From assembly GCA_019421345.1 (NCBI GenBank), contig JAHZFL010000005.1, forward strand, positions 1-64,000: a stretch of 64,000 bases of DNA, given 5' to 3'. The notes beneath the pieces are model-generated. The model was not told the origin of the DNA and did not search any database. It saw only the letters and a program-made list of their open reading frames with translations. This document shows positions 43,265 to 52,129 of this stretch, piece by piece; the first letter of the stretch is position 1; each line of letters starts with the position of its first letter. Source of the DNA: Roseburia sp. GTDB lineage: Bacteria > Bacillota > Clostridia > Lachnospirales > Lachnospiraceae. A program made the position numbers and the translations under genes.

Positions 43265-43639
43265 ATGGATATCAATGATATTTCTACATGCGAGAAATTT
43301 GTCATGAAAGTCATCTGGGATTCTACGGAGGATTTAGCGTTACAGGATATTATGGGAAAGGTCAATGAGGAGAATGAGAAATCATGGAAGCCTCAGACTG
43401 TTTCTACGTTTCTTTCCCGATTGGTGAAAAAAGGCTTTTTAAGTATGTACCGTAAGGGCAGATATTGCTACTATAAGCCGCTTGTCAGCAAGAGAGAGTT
43501 TTGGAAGGCAACTGTCAACGAGGATGTGCGTATGTTCAGCAACGGAGACGCGGAGGATTTTGTATGCTGCCTCTGCGATGAGATGCTCTCAAAGGAGGAC
43601 ATCACAAAGCTGAAGATGAGGCTTGATGAACTTAGTTAG
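43265..43639 (+). CDS. BlaI/MecI/CopY-family repressor
   Basis: A 124-residue winged-helix repressor. The N-terminal DNA-binding domain includes FVMKVIWD and WKPQTVSTFLSRLVKKGFL, with a YYKPLVSK wing. The C-terminal helical dimer region is the place where family members are cut or destabilised by their membrane partner. It should bind its own promoter and possibly glycan or cell-wall genes. AGGAAGGAG precedes ATG 43265. Its last 14 bases overlap the M56 sensor gene, the usual BlaI-BlaR1 order. The two Cys in FVCCLCDE are not the copper motif of CopY. Confidence 0.9.
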   Translation: MDINDISTCEKFVMKVIWDSTEDLALQDIMGKVNEENEKSWKPQTVSTFLSRLVKKGFLSMYRKGRYCYYKPLVSKREFWKATVNEDVRMFSNGDAEDFVCCLCDEMLSKEDITKLKMRLDELS

Positions 43640-45047
43640 TCAGGTTGCCTATGCCATCCTTGCAATGGTGGCAGCGGGGAGTCTTGCATTTGCTGTATGG
43701 CAGCGTAGCTGCTGTTTTTCCATAAGAAGTCATCCGAGGCTGCCATATCTGCTGCTTCGCATTGTTTGTTTGCTGTATCTGCTCCCGATCGCATATATTT
43801 GTATGCAGATTGGGCTGCGTGGCGGATATGTGCGAATTGCGGGAGTGTGGCAGATGAAGTTTGCTTTGACAGGCGCAATGCGCGGGCTTGCTGTTGTCGT
43901 GGTAGCTGGGTGGTTTTTGCTGACAGGCAGACAAATCTATGTCTGCCTTTTTTCTTACCATAAGAGGAGAAAGCGGAAGCATATTCTGATTCCAGAGGAG
44001 GATGAACGGGTACTTACAGAGCTTGCCCGTATCAAAAAGAAGCTTGGGCTGCGCAGAATGGTTGATGTATACCGCAGCAGCAGTGTCTTTTCTCCAAGAA
44101 CCTACGGCGTATTTCGTTGTGTGATCGTTCTTCCCGAGCGTACCTATAGCAAAGAGCAGTTGATCGCTATTTTTCACCATGAGCTGATGCACTGTAAAAG
44201 CTTTGACGTATTTTATAAGCTGTGTATGGAAGGTGTTGGGATGGTTGGTCATATTGGTGCAATCAGGCGCCTGATACAAGCGGAGCTCAATGAGTGGAGC
44301 GAGTATAATTGCGATTTAAGAGCCATGGAAGCGATGCGTGATGAAATCGGTGCAATGCGGTACTTTGAGATGGTTTTAAGTATTATGTCAGATGAGACAC
44401 AGGTAGGGGAGGAGGAAATTCATTTTTCGGGATTGAGTGAAAAGCGGTTGCGTTTGGAGAGGAGAATCGATTATATGAAACGATATGGAAACGTAAAGCA
44501 AAAGCTAAACGGAGCGGCAATCGCTCTTGCAGCAGTCTTTGTACTGACAAATGTAACGACCGTTTACGCCGCCGGCAGTCAGGTCGCAAAGGTTCACGAT
44601 GTGTTGTACCGCAGCATGGAGCCAAAGGTCGAGGAGGGGAATAAGGAAATCGACCTAAAGGAGTTCGTCATCCCGGCGGCAGAGGATCATTCCTATCAGA
44701 GGATCGAATATCAGGATACTGTGCAAGAAACGGTAGAGGATCGTATGAGTGAAAACGAGCTTGTTTCTTTTAACTGGACAGTTGCCCCGCAGACACGAAC
44801 AGCATCCACAACCTTTTATGTAAAGAAAGGGCAGAGCATCAGCATGTCGGCTTCTGTAGTACCGGCAAATACAACCTACTGGATTGGCATTATGGATCCC
44901 AAGAATTCCGTGCGCTATGTGAAGGGAACGAATAATGTTTCACATATTTTTTCGGTTGATCAGTCTGGCTTCTACCGCGTCTTTGTGGAGAACATCGGAA
45001 CCTCCGATATTACAGCAGGTGGGAATTATTATATTTTTACCCCGTAA
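43626..45047 (+). CDS. M56 (BlaR1-like) membrane metallopeptidase without a penicillin-binding domain
   Basis: A 473-residue antirepressor: three or four helices in residues 1-110, a cytoplasmic zinc peptidase site HELMH (His185-Glu186-His189), a further helix near 300-320, and an external C-terminal domain of about 150 residues. That domain is beta-rich (TTFYVKKGQSISMSAS, YWIGIMDPKN, FYRVFVENIG) and contains none of the SxxK/KTG motifs of BlaR1 penicillin sensors, so the signal is probably not a beta-lactam. It would cut or inactivate the BlaI-like repressor. ATG 43626 is preferred to TTG 43623. Confidence 0.85.
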   Translation: MNLVSQVAYAILAMVAAGSLAFAVWQRSCCFSIRSHPRLPYLLLRIVCLLYLLPIAYICMQIGLRGGYVRIAGVWQMKFALTGAMRGLAVVVVAGWFLLTGRQIYVCLFSYHKRRKRKHILIPEEDERVLTELARIKKKLGLRRMVDVYRSSSVFSPRTYGVFRCVIVLPERTYSKEQLIAIFHHELMHCKSFDVFYKLCMEGVGMVGHIGAIRRLIQAELNEWSEYNCDLRAMEAMRDEIGAMRYFEMVLSIMSDETQVGEEEIHFSGLSEKRLRLERRIDYMKRYGNVKQKLNGAAIALAAVFVLTNVTTVYAAGSQVAKVHDVLYRSMEPKVEEGNKEIDLKEFVIPAAEDHSYQRIEYQDTVQETVEDRMSENELVSFNWTVAPQTRTASTTFYVKKGQSISMSASVVPANTTYWIGIMDPKNSVRYVKGTNNVSHIFSVDQSGFYRVFVENIGTSDITAGGNYYIFTP

Positions 45048-45138
45048 GACGGATCAAACGTCCACAGGAACAAAAGCATACAAAAGAGAGAGCAGCATGA
45101 CCGTTTATTTTACGAAATAATCCCGTCAGGCTCCCAGA

Positions 45139-46065
45139 TCATTTCAAGGTAACAGTATTAGGGGCGGTGCGAAAATCAAGCACCGTCTTCTTTTTTGCCT
45201 CCAGCGCGTCTTTGAGGCTGCTTGCCGGAAAGTCGGGATTTTCGGTAATTTCCTCCGGCGCGTCAAAAAGAAAGACCGAGGCGCCTGTTTTTTCATAAAA
45301 CGCCTCCGAAAAGGACCAGTTTCCGTGATGACCGACCTGTACATAGTCGCAGGAAATGGCATCTCCGTACTCTGTCAGAAGAAATTCGTCCATATCATAC
45401 TTGATGTCCGAGCAAAAGAGGATACTGCTGTTGGCGCTGCTGACCTTAAGTAGCAGGGAGGCATTGTTCTGATAGTCCTTCTCCTCACCGACATGGGCGA
45501 TTGCGGCATCGTCATAGGCATTATAGACCGAGAAGGTAAGACCGCAGATGTCAAGTACATCGCCGCGCTTTAGGTGCGTGACATTTGGCGCGTCCTTTGT
45601 GAGCGCATGATAATTTTCAAGCACGGTAATATCATCATAGGGCTCTCCGGCAGCCATGATAAAGTCATAGTCAAAGCCGTTGTCATAGATCTGCTTGACG
45701 ACAATATCGCCCGGATCTGCCATGATCTCATTAAACGCGCCCGCATGATCCCTATGCGGGTGGGAGATGATCCATGCGTCCACGGTATTGCCGTGCTCTG
45801 CGATAATGCGGCGCAGGGCGCCTGCATTTTCTGCCCAGCCTCCGTCAATAATGATGAGTGAGTCCTCATTGCTGATCGTATAGCAGGTTGCCTGTACGCC
45901 GGTGGCATCGGGGTATTGGGTGACGATATATTCCGTGGCGAGGTCGGGGGTATATCCGGTAGAATCTTTCTTCGGTTTGCTAAAAAAGAGAAAAGCTGCG
46001 CCCCCAAAGCAGATCAGGAGGATGGCAAGAGCGCAGAGCAGCAGTTTTTTGCGATGATGTTTCAT
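45139..46065 (-). CDS. Membrane-anchored metallo-beta-lactamase-fold hydrolase (ComEC-C-terminus-like)
   Basis: A 308-residue protein with one N-terminal anchor (about residues 7-28) and an external metallo-beta-lactamase-fold domain. The metal motif is SHPHRDH (His102, His104, Asp106, His107), with CSDIKYD and VGHHGNWSF supplying further ligands. The arrangement resembles the stand-alone form of the ComEC/Rec2 nuclease domain, but no DNA-uptake genes are nearby and the substrate is unknown. GGAG precedes the start. It converges with the M56 gene with 91 bases between them and no clear terminator. Confidence 0.82.
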   Translation of the reverse strand: MKHHRKKLLLCALAILLICFGGAAFLFFSKPKKDSTGYTPDLATEYIVTQYPDATGVQATCYTISNEDSLIIIDGGWAENAGALRRIIAEHGNTVDAWIISHPHRDHAGAFNEIMADPGDIVVKQIYDNGFDYDFIMAAGEPYDDITVLENYHALTKDAPNVTHLKRGDVLDICGLTFSVYNAYDDAAIAHVGEEKDYQNNASLLLKVSSANSSILFCSDIKYDMDEFLLTEYGDAISCDYVQVGHHGNWSFSEAFYEKTGASVFLFDAPEEITENPDFPASSLKDALEAKKKTVLDFRTAPNTVTLK

Positions 46066-46148
46066 AGTATAAACTCCGTTTCTTCTATATTATAGTATCT
46101 TATACTTTATCAAAAAAGAGAAAAAATGTAAACGGAGAAACACAAGAC

Positions 46149-46177
46149 TTGCAACAAATATTAGAAAATGGTACTAT
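46149..46177 (+). promoter_or_regulatory. Candidate promoter of the dehydrogenase/GT2 operon
   Basis: TTGCAA (46149-46154), 17-base spacer, TACTAT (46172-46177). Both boxes are imperfect. Confidence 0.45.
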
Positions 46178-46237
46178 AGAAAAACATGGAGGTTTTTGGA
46201 AACGTTAAAATCAGTCGCAGTAGAGCGGAGGTAGCGG

Positions 46238-47422
46238 ATGAAGATTGCAATAGCAGGTACGGGATATGTAGGATTGTCAAATGCGATTTTGCTGGCACAG
46301 CATCATGATGTGTATGCGGTGGATCTGATCGAGGAGAAGGTTGCGCTGATCAATCAGGGAAAGTCGCCCCTTGTGGATAAGGAGATCGAGGAATATCTGG
46401 CGCGGGTACCGCTGCGGCTGACGGCGACGACAGACGCACAGCTTGCATATCGCGATGCGGATTATGTGATCATTTCTACGCCGACCAATTATGATCCGAA
46501 ACAGAATTATTTTGATACGTCCTCAGTGGAAACGGTCATCGAGCTGGTGCAGAAGATCAACCCGGACGCGGTCATGGTCATCAAGTCCACGATTCCGGTC
46601 GGCTACACAGAGACGGTCTGTCGAAAATATCAGACGGAGCAGATCCTTTTTTCGCCGGAGTTTCTGCGCGAGGGACAGGCATTAAAGGATAATCTTTATC
46701 CTTCCCGCATCATTGTAGGCTCGATGGCAGGAAATGAAAGGATGCGAAAGGCGGCGGAGACCTTTGCGGGACTTTTAAAGGAAGGTGCGATCAAAAAGGA
46801 TGTGCCTGTGCTGTTTACGAATCTGACGGAAGCGGAGGCGGTCAAGCTGTTTGCGAATACCTATCTGGCACTTCGAGTTTCGTTTTTCAATGAGCTGGAT
46901 ACGTTTGCAGAGATGAAGGGGCTTGATGCAAAGCAGATTATTGAGGGAATCGGGCTTGATCCGCGGATTGGGATGCATTATAATAATCCCTCCTTCGGCT
47001 ACGGCGGTTATTGTCTGCCGAAGGATACGAAGCAGCTTCTGGCTAATTATAACGATATTCCAAATAATATTATGGGAGCGATCGTGGAAGCGAACGCGAC
47101 GAGAAAGGATTTTGTTGCGGAGCAGATCTTGGAGCGGACGAACGGAACGGTCGGCGTCTATCGGCTCGCAATGAAAACAAATTCTGACAATTACAGGCAA
47201 AGCTCGATACTTGGCGTGATGGAGCGCATTCGAGCGAAGGGTGTAGAGATTATTATTTTTGATCCGAGCCTGAAGGAAGATACATTTGACGGTATGACAG
47301 TGGTACGCGCATTTGATGAGTTCTGTAAGAGAAGCGATGTGATCGTTGCAAATCGGATGGATGAACAGTTAAAGGCGGTAAAAGAAAAGGTCTATACGCG
47401 GGATATTTATTTTAGGGATTGA
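46238..47422 (+). CDS. ugd: UDP-glucose/UDP-sugar 6-dehydrogenase
   Basis: A 394-residue enzyme that oxidises the C6 alcohol of a nucleotide sugar twice, usually UDP-glucose to UDP-glucuronate, using NAD. The nucleotide-binding GTGYVGLSN lies at residues 7-15, KSTIPVGYT and SPEFLREG are conserved, and the catalytic cysteine is Cys259 in GYGGYCLPKD. Length and motifs fit short bacterial Ugd proteins; UDP-ManNAc dehydrogenase is possible but less likely. GGAGG precedes ATG 46238. It begins the core assembly operon and would supply the uronic acid that the AsnB-like enzyme might amidate. Confidence 0.9.
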   Translation: MKIAIAGTGYVGLSNAILLAQHHDVYAVDLIEEKVALINQGKSPLVDKEIEEYLARVPLRLTATTDAQLAYRDADYVIISTPTNYDPKQNYFDTSSVETVIELVQKINPDAVMVIKSTIPVGYTETVCRKYQTEQILFSPEFLREGQALKDNLYPSRIIVGSMAGNERMRKAAETFAGLLKEGAIKKDVPVLFTNLTEAEAVKLFANTYLALRVSFFNELDTFAEMKGLDAKQIIEGIGLDPRIGMHYNNPSFGYGGYCLPKDTKQLLANYNDIPNNIMGAIVEANATRKDFVAEQILERTNGTVGVYRLAMKTNSDNYRQSSILGVMERIRAKGVEIIIFDPSLKEDTFDGMTVVRAFDEFCKRSDVIVANRMDEQLKAVKEKVYTRDIYFRD

Positions 47423-47452
47423 CGCCTGTCGCCGTCGGGAAAGGATGAGAGA

Positions 47453-49939
47453 ATGGATAAACATAAATTCTTTGTGGAGAAGCTTCGGTTTCACTTAAAA
47501 GAGAAGGATACGCTTGTGTTTGTCGGATGGTTTTTTGACGGAAGTACAAAGGATCATTCTCTCGAGGCGTATATGGACGGCGAGAAGCTTCCGATGGAGC
47601 TGCAGATCAATCGGGGAGCGCAGGTGCGCCAGAAGTATATCCGCAGCATCAACCAGATCGACGAGGAAGTGGTCGGGATCGTCACGCTTCCTCCCGACTG
47701 GCGGGCGCGCGGAGTTTTTCGTCTGCGCGCCTTTTACCGGGAGCAGGAGACGAAAGCATACCGTATCCGGCGTGCAGGGCTTTTGCGTCTGGAGCAGGAG
47801 ATCAGCTATTATGTTGAGAGCTGCAGACGCAGCGCGGGGCGTGTGACGGTATCCGGCTGGTGCATGGCGGACGGAGAGGTAAAGCTTGATCTTTTAAACG
47901 CGGCGAGGCAGCCGATTTCCGAGAAGGTGGAGCATTATTGCCGGAGAGACCTGCTTTCCGTATTTCCGGAGTACGACGGAGATGGGAAGCCAGGGTTTTC
48001 GATTTCGGCGAAGGTGGGAGAGCGGGAAGCAGGACCGTTTTTTCTTGAGATGCGCAATGCAAGCCGGATGTCCAGGACAAGGCTGTATAAGTGGGAGAAT
48101 GGAACACGCGGTCAATATTTGCTTGAAAAGGCGGGAGATGCCGCACGCTATTTCCGGCGCAACGGGTTGTCCGCAACGGTTTATAAGGTGCAGAGCAAGC
48201 TTTTGAAGAAAGACGCAAATACCTACGAGAACTGGCGGAAGAAGTATGCGGTCACACCGGAGGAGCTTGCGGCACAACGGGAACAGAGGTTTTCAAAAGA
48301 GGTGTGCTTTTCGATCGTGGTGCCTCTTTATCAGACTGTTCCCGCGTATCTGCGGGAGATGATCGAGTCGGTCCTCGCCCAGACATACGGAAACTGGCAG
48401 CTTTGTCTGGCAGACGGCAGTCCGCACACAGGCGGGCAGGGCGCGGCGGGAGAAAAAGGGACGCCTCGTACGGCTCTGACCGGCATTTTAGAGGAATATG
48501 CAGCCAGGGATTCTAGGATTTGTTTTGTGACAATGCAGGAGAATGAGGGGATTTCCGGCAATACAAATGCCGCGCTTGCGCTTGCGCACGGCGATTATCT
48601 GGTGCTTGTGGATCATGATGATCTTGTCGCTCCCAATGCGCTCTATGAATTTGCGGCGGCGATTGCACACAACGGCGAGATTGATATGCTTTACTCCGAT
48701 GAGGATAAGGTGGATATGGAGGGAAAACGCTATTTTGAACCGCATTTTAAGCCGGACTTTAATCCTGACCTTTTGCGGAGTATGAATTATATCTGCCATT
48801 TGCTTGCGGTGCGTACAGATGTTGCCGCACGGGCGGGCGGTTTTCGCAGTGAGTTTGACGGCGCGCAGGATTATGATTTTATTCTGCGATGCAGTGAATG
48901 TGCGGCGCAGATTTATCATGTACCGAAGATCCTCTATCACTGGCGCTGTCATATGGAATCGACGGCGGCAAACCCTGAGAGCAAGCGCTATGCGTTTGAG
49001 GCGGGACGCCGCGCGATAGAAGCGCACTATGAGCGGCTTTCGCTTCCGGCGCGGGTGGAGAATACGGAGGTTTACGGCAGATACCGCACGCGCTATGCGT
49101 GGGAGGAGCAGCCGCTGGTGTCTGTCATTATTCCGAATAAGGATCATGCGGACGATCTGAGTCAATGCATTGCTTCGATACAGGAGAAGTCGGCTTACCG
49201 GAATTTTGAGCTTGTGATCGTAGAGAATAACAGTACAGATGAGGAGACATTTTCCTATTATCAGAAGCTGCAGCGTGAGTATGAGAATGTCAGGGTCGTG
49301 TATTATGAGGGTGGCTTTAATTACGCCAAGATCAATAATTTTGGCGTGCAGGAAGCGGCAGGGGAATATCTGCTGTTGTTAAATAATGATACCGAGATGA
49401 TCGACGGGGAAGTGATCGGGGAGCTGCTTGGTTACTGTATGCGCGAGGATGTGGGCGCTGTCGGTGCAAAGCTTTTGTATGGGGACGATACCATCCAGCA
49501 TGCCGGTGTCGTGCTGGGCTTTGGCGGGACGGCGGGACATGCCTTTATCGGCAAGCATCGGTATGACGCCGGTTATTTCGGAAGGATATTGTGCGCGCAG
49601 GATTACAGTGCAGTCACGGCAGCGTGCATGATGACAAAGCGCAGTGTGTATGAGGCAGTCGGAGGCATGACGGAGGAGCTAGCAGTTGCGTTTAACGACA
49701 TTGACTACTGTCTGAAGGTGCGTGAGCTTGGAAAGCTTGTCGTATATGATCCGTATGCAGAGCTGTATCATTATGAATCAAAATCCAGAGGGCTTGAGGA
49801 TTCGCCCGAAAAGGTGGAGCGTTTTTTGGGAGAGACAGAGCGCCTGCTTTCTTTTTGGCGGGAGCAGATCGAGGCTGGCGATCCCTACTATAATCGTAAC
49901 CTGACATTGGACAACTCGGATTTTTCGCTGAGAAGATAG
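47453..49939 (+). CDS. Double family 2 glycosyltransferase with tandem N-terminal beta modules
   Basis: An 828-residue protein. Residues 1-110 and about 120-210 form two beta-rich modules, each with a GW motif (VFVGWFFDG; VSGWCMADG), the second ending R-D-L-L...GFS as seen ahead of many Clostridia transferases. Two GT2 catalytic domains follow: about 285-540 (SIVVPLYQTVPAYL, VDHDDLVAPN) and about 560-800 (SVIIPNKDHADDL, LLLNNDTEM, AVAFNDIDYCLKVR). It probably adds two sugars or alternating linkages in the cytoplasm. It is a paralogue of the protein at 50171-52117, which lacks the modules. Donors unknown. Confidence 0.85.
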   Translation: MDKHKFFVEKLRFHLKEKDTLVFVGWFFDGSTKDHSLEAYMDGEKLPMELQINRGAQVRQKYIRSINQIDEEVVGIVTLPPDWRARGVFRLRAFYREQETKAYRIRRAGLLRLEQEISYYVESCRRSAGRVTVSGWCMADGEVKLDLLNAARQPISEKVEHYCRRDLLSVFPEYDGDGKPGFSISAKVGEREAGPFFLEMRNASRMSRTRLYKWENGTRGQYLLEKAGDAARYFRRNGLSATVYKVQSKLLKKDANTYENWRKKYAVTPEELAAQREQRFSKEVCFSIVVPLYQTVPAYLREMIESVLAQTYGNWQLCLADGSPHTGGQGAAGEKGTPRTALTGILEEYAARDSRICFVTMQENEGISGNTNAALALAHGDYLVLVDHDDLVAPNALYEFAAAIAHNGEIDMLYSDEDKVDMEGKRYFEPHFKPDFNPDLLRSMNYICHLLAVRTDVAARAGGFRSEFDGAQDYDFILRCSECAAQIYHVPKILYHWRCHMESTAANPESKRYAFEAGRRAIEAHYERLSLPARVENTEVYGRYRTRYAWEEQPLVSVIIPNKDHADDLSQCIASIQEKSAYRNFELVIVENNSTDEETFSYYQKLQREYENVRVVYYEGGFNYAKINNFGVQEAAGEYLLLLNNDTEMIDGEVIGELLGYCMREDVGAVGAKLLYGDDTIQHAGVVLGFGGTAGHAFIGKHRYDAGYFGRILCAQDYSAVTAACMMTKRSVYEAVGGMTEELAVAFNDIDYCLKVRELGKLVVYDPYAELYHYESKSRGLEDSPEKVERFLGETERLLSFWREQIEAGDPYYNRNLTLDNSDFSLRR

Positions 49940-49970
49940 CCGGGCAGCAGAGAGAAAGAGGATGAATTCC

Positions 49971-50168
49971 ATGATGAAAGTATATATTTGCCCTTCCTGC
50001 GGATGGATGCGCGTAGTATCAAGACGTAAGGATGTGGAATGCTATAAATGTGAGAAGGAGCAGATGGTTCTGGCAAAGCTGGACTTTGGCAAGTATACGC
50101 AGATGTCGGAAGTGGAAAGGAAAGATTACTCGGATGGGTGGATTTATATCCATCAGAAAAGGCGTTGA
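49971..50168 (+). CDS. Small zinc-ribbon protein
   Basis: A 65-residue basic protein with two C-x2-C pairs, CPSC (about residues 7-10) and CYKC (about 24-27), which should form a zinc ribbon, followed by a charged tail ending SDGWIYIHQKRR. It lies 31 bases after one double-GT2 gene and two bases before the next, on the same strand, so co-expression is almost certain. I do not recognise a named family. It may bind RNA or a protein partner such as the adjacent transferases (inference). I take ATG 49971 as the start, with AGAGG nine bases upstream; ATG 49962 would be too close to it. Confidence 0.65.
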   Translation: MMKVYICPSCGWMRVVSRRKDVECYKCEKEQMVLAKLDFGKYTQMSEVERKDYSDGWIYIHQKRR

Positions 50169-50170
50169 GT

Positions 50171-52117
50171 ATGAAAATTACAATTTCAAATATCAAAAAG
50201 GGGATGCGCTATCTAAGGCACTACGGAATGAAGGAGTTTCTGATCCGCTTGCAGGAGAAACAAGAGGCGGAGCGTGTGCCGTATGAGCCGTGGTATGAAA
50301 ATCACAAGGCGACGGAGGCGGAGCTTTTGCGGCAGAGAAAAGAAGCCGGAAGGTGGGAGGACGCTCCCCGGATCAGCATTGTCGTACCGCTATACTGTAC
50401 GAAGGAAGCTTTTTTGCGGCAGATGATCGCATCCGTGCAGGCGCAAAGCTATGAGAACTGGCAGCTTTGTCTGGCAGATGCAAGCCCCGCGGAGGCAGAC
50501 GGCAGTACGCAGACGGGGCGCGTGGTTGGCGAGTACCGTCAGTCTGATGCCCGCATCGTCTATCAGGCACTGCATGAGAATAGAGGGATTGCGGAAAATA
50601 CAAATGCGGCGATCGCGCTTTCTGAGGGTGATTGGATCGCATTTATGGATCACGATGATCTGCTGGCGCCGGACGCGCTCTATGAGGCGGTGGCATTGAT
50701 GCGCCGCGGCCCGAAGCGCCGGAGCGCCGTGGAGTGCGCAGGGCTTTTGCAGCGGCAAAAGGAGGGCGCTTCCTATGAGCTGATCTATACCGATGAGGAC
50801 AAGGTGGATATGGAGGGCAGGGTACATTTTGAACCGCATTTTAAACCGGATTTCAATCTGGATCTCTTGCGTTCCAATAACTATATCACGCACTTTACGA
50901 TGGTAAGCCGCGCGCTTTTTTTGCGTGTGGGAGGCTTACGCGGCGAGTTTGACGGCGCGCAGGACTATGATTTTATTCTGCGTTGCACAGAAGCGGCAGA
51001 GGCAGTCGGGCATGTGCCGAGAATCCTGTATCACTGGCGCGCGCATCAGGAATCAACCGCGTCAGATCCTTTCACCAAGCAGTATGCCATAGAGGCGGGA
51101 CGGCGTGCGATCGCGCAGCACTTAGAGCGTGTCGGCGTGTCTGCACAGGTCACTGCGACAAAGGATATGGGATTTTACACCGTGCGCTATGCGTATCGGG
51201 ATGAGCCGCTTGTCTCTATTATCATTCCAAGCAAGGATGAGACACAAGCGCTGGGCAAATGTCTGGCGGCGATCGAGCGATCCTCCTATCAGAATTATGA
51301 GGTCATCGTTGTGGAGAATAACAGTTGTGAAGAAACCTTTTCTTATTATAGGAGGCTTGCGCCAAAGTGCACACAGCGGGAGGGAACGGTTTTTTATGAG
51401 GGCAGGCTTTCCTGCGGACAGCGGCTGCGCATTGCTGTCTGGCAGGAGGAGTTTCATTATTCCAGATTGAATAATTTTGGGGAATCGTTTGCTGAGGGCG
51501 AATATCTCGTTTTGATGAATAACGATATTGAAATGATTACGCCGGCATGGATGGAGGAGCTGCTTGGCACCTGTCAGAGAGCGGAGGTCGGCGCAGTCGG
51601 CGCAAAGCTTTATTATCCCGACAATACGGTGCAGCATGCGGGCATTGTGGTTGGAATCGGCGGAAGCGCAAGAGGCATCGGACAAAATATGTTTGTGGGT
51701 CTTTCGCGCGCGCGCAGCGGGTATCTGCATAAGGCGTCTCTGACGATGGATTACAGTGCAGTCACGGCGGCTTGTATGATGGTAAAGAGAGACGTTTACG
51801 AGAAGGTCGGAGGCTTTGCCGATGCGCTGGCGGTCGCGTTTAATGATGTGGATTTTTGTCTGAAGGTGCGCGCGCTTGGATTGCTTGTTGTGTATCAGCC
51901 GCGTGTGGAGGCATATCACTATGAATCAAAATCAAGAGGAAGCGAGGACACGCCGGAGAAGGTGGAGCGCTTCCAGCGTGAAATTGAATATATGCGCGAA
52001 ACATGGATTGGAATCTTAAAGAATGGAGACCCTTATTATAACCCTAATTTTTCTCCATATGTTTCCGATTATGGCTTGCGCGACAATCGGGGAAAGAATA
52101 AAAGCGGCGGAAGATAA
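50171..52117 (+). CDS. Double family 2 glycosyltransferase
   Basis: A 648-residue protein with a short N-terminal helical region (about 1-65) and two GT2 domains: about 68-345 (SIVVPLYCTKEAFL, MDHDDLLAPD, YTDEDKVDMEG) and about 350-620 (SIIIPSKDETQAL, LMNNDIEMI, AVAFNDVDFCLKVR). It aligns well with the C-terminal two thirds of the 47453 protein, a duplication within the operon. The likely role is chain extension of the glycan in the cytoplasm. ATG 50171 is chosen because it follows the zinc-ribbon stop; an upstream in-frame ATG at 50138 lies inside that gene. Confidence 0.85.
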   Translation: MKITISNIKKGMRYLRHYGMKEFLIRLQEKQEAERVPYEPWYENHKATEAELLRQRKEAGRWEDAPRISIVVPLYCTKEAFLRQMIASVQAQSYENWQLCLADASPAEADGSTQTGRVVGEYRQSDARIVYQALHENRGIAENTNAAIALSEGDWIAFMDHDDLLAPDALYEAVALMRRGPKRRSAVECAGLLQRQKEGASYELIYTDEDKVDMEGRVHFEPHFKPDFNLDLLRSNNYITHFTMVSRALFLRVGGLRGEFDGAQDYDFILRCTEAAEAVGHVPRILYHWRAHQESTASDPFTKQYAIEAGRRAIAQHLERVGVSAQVTATKDMGFYTVRYAYRDEPLVSIIIPSKDETQALGKCLAAIERSSYQNYEVIVVENNSCEETFSYYRRLAPKCTQREGTVFYEGRLSCGQRLRIAVWQEEFHYSRLNNFGESFAEGEYLVLMNNDIEMITPAWMEELLGTCQRAEVGAVGAKLYYPDNTVQHAGIVVGIGGSARGIGQNMFVGLSRARSGYLHKASLTMDYSAVTAACMMVKRDVYEKVGGFADALAVAFNDVDFCLKVRALGLLVVYQPRVEAYHYESKSRGSEDTPEKVERFQREIEYMRETWIGILKNGDPYYNPNFSPYVSDYGLRDNRGKNKSGGR

Positions 52118-52129
52118 AGGAGGAGCGCC

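Noticed and set aside
46187..46240. Short frame starting ATGGAGGTT before the UDP-sugar dehydrogenase
   Set aside because: It runs into the dehydrogenase gene in another frame and shows no sign of being translated.
47802..48277. Long minus-strand frames inside the double-GT2 gene
   Set aside because: They are antisense shadows of a high-G+C gene with clear GT2 motifs on the plus strand.
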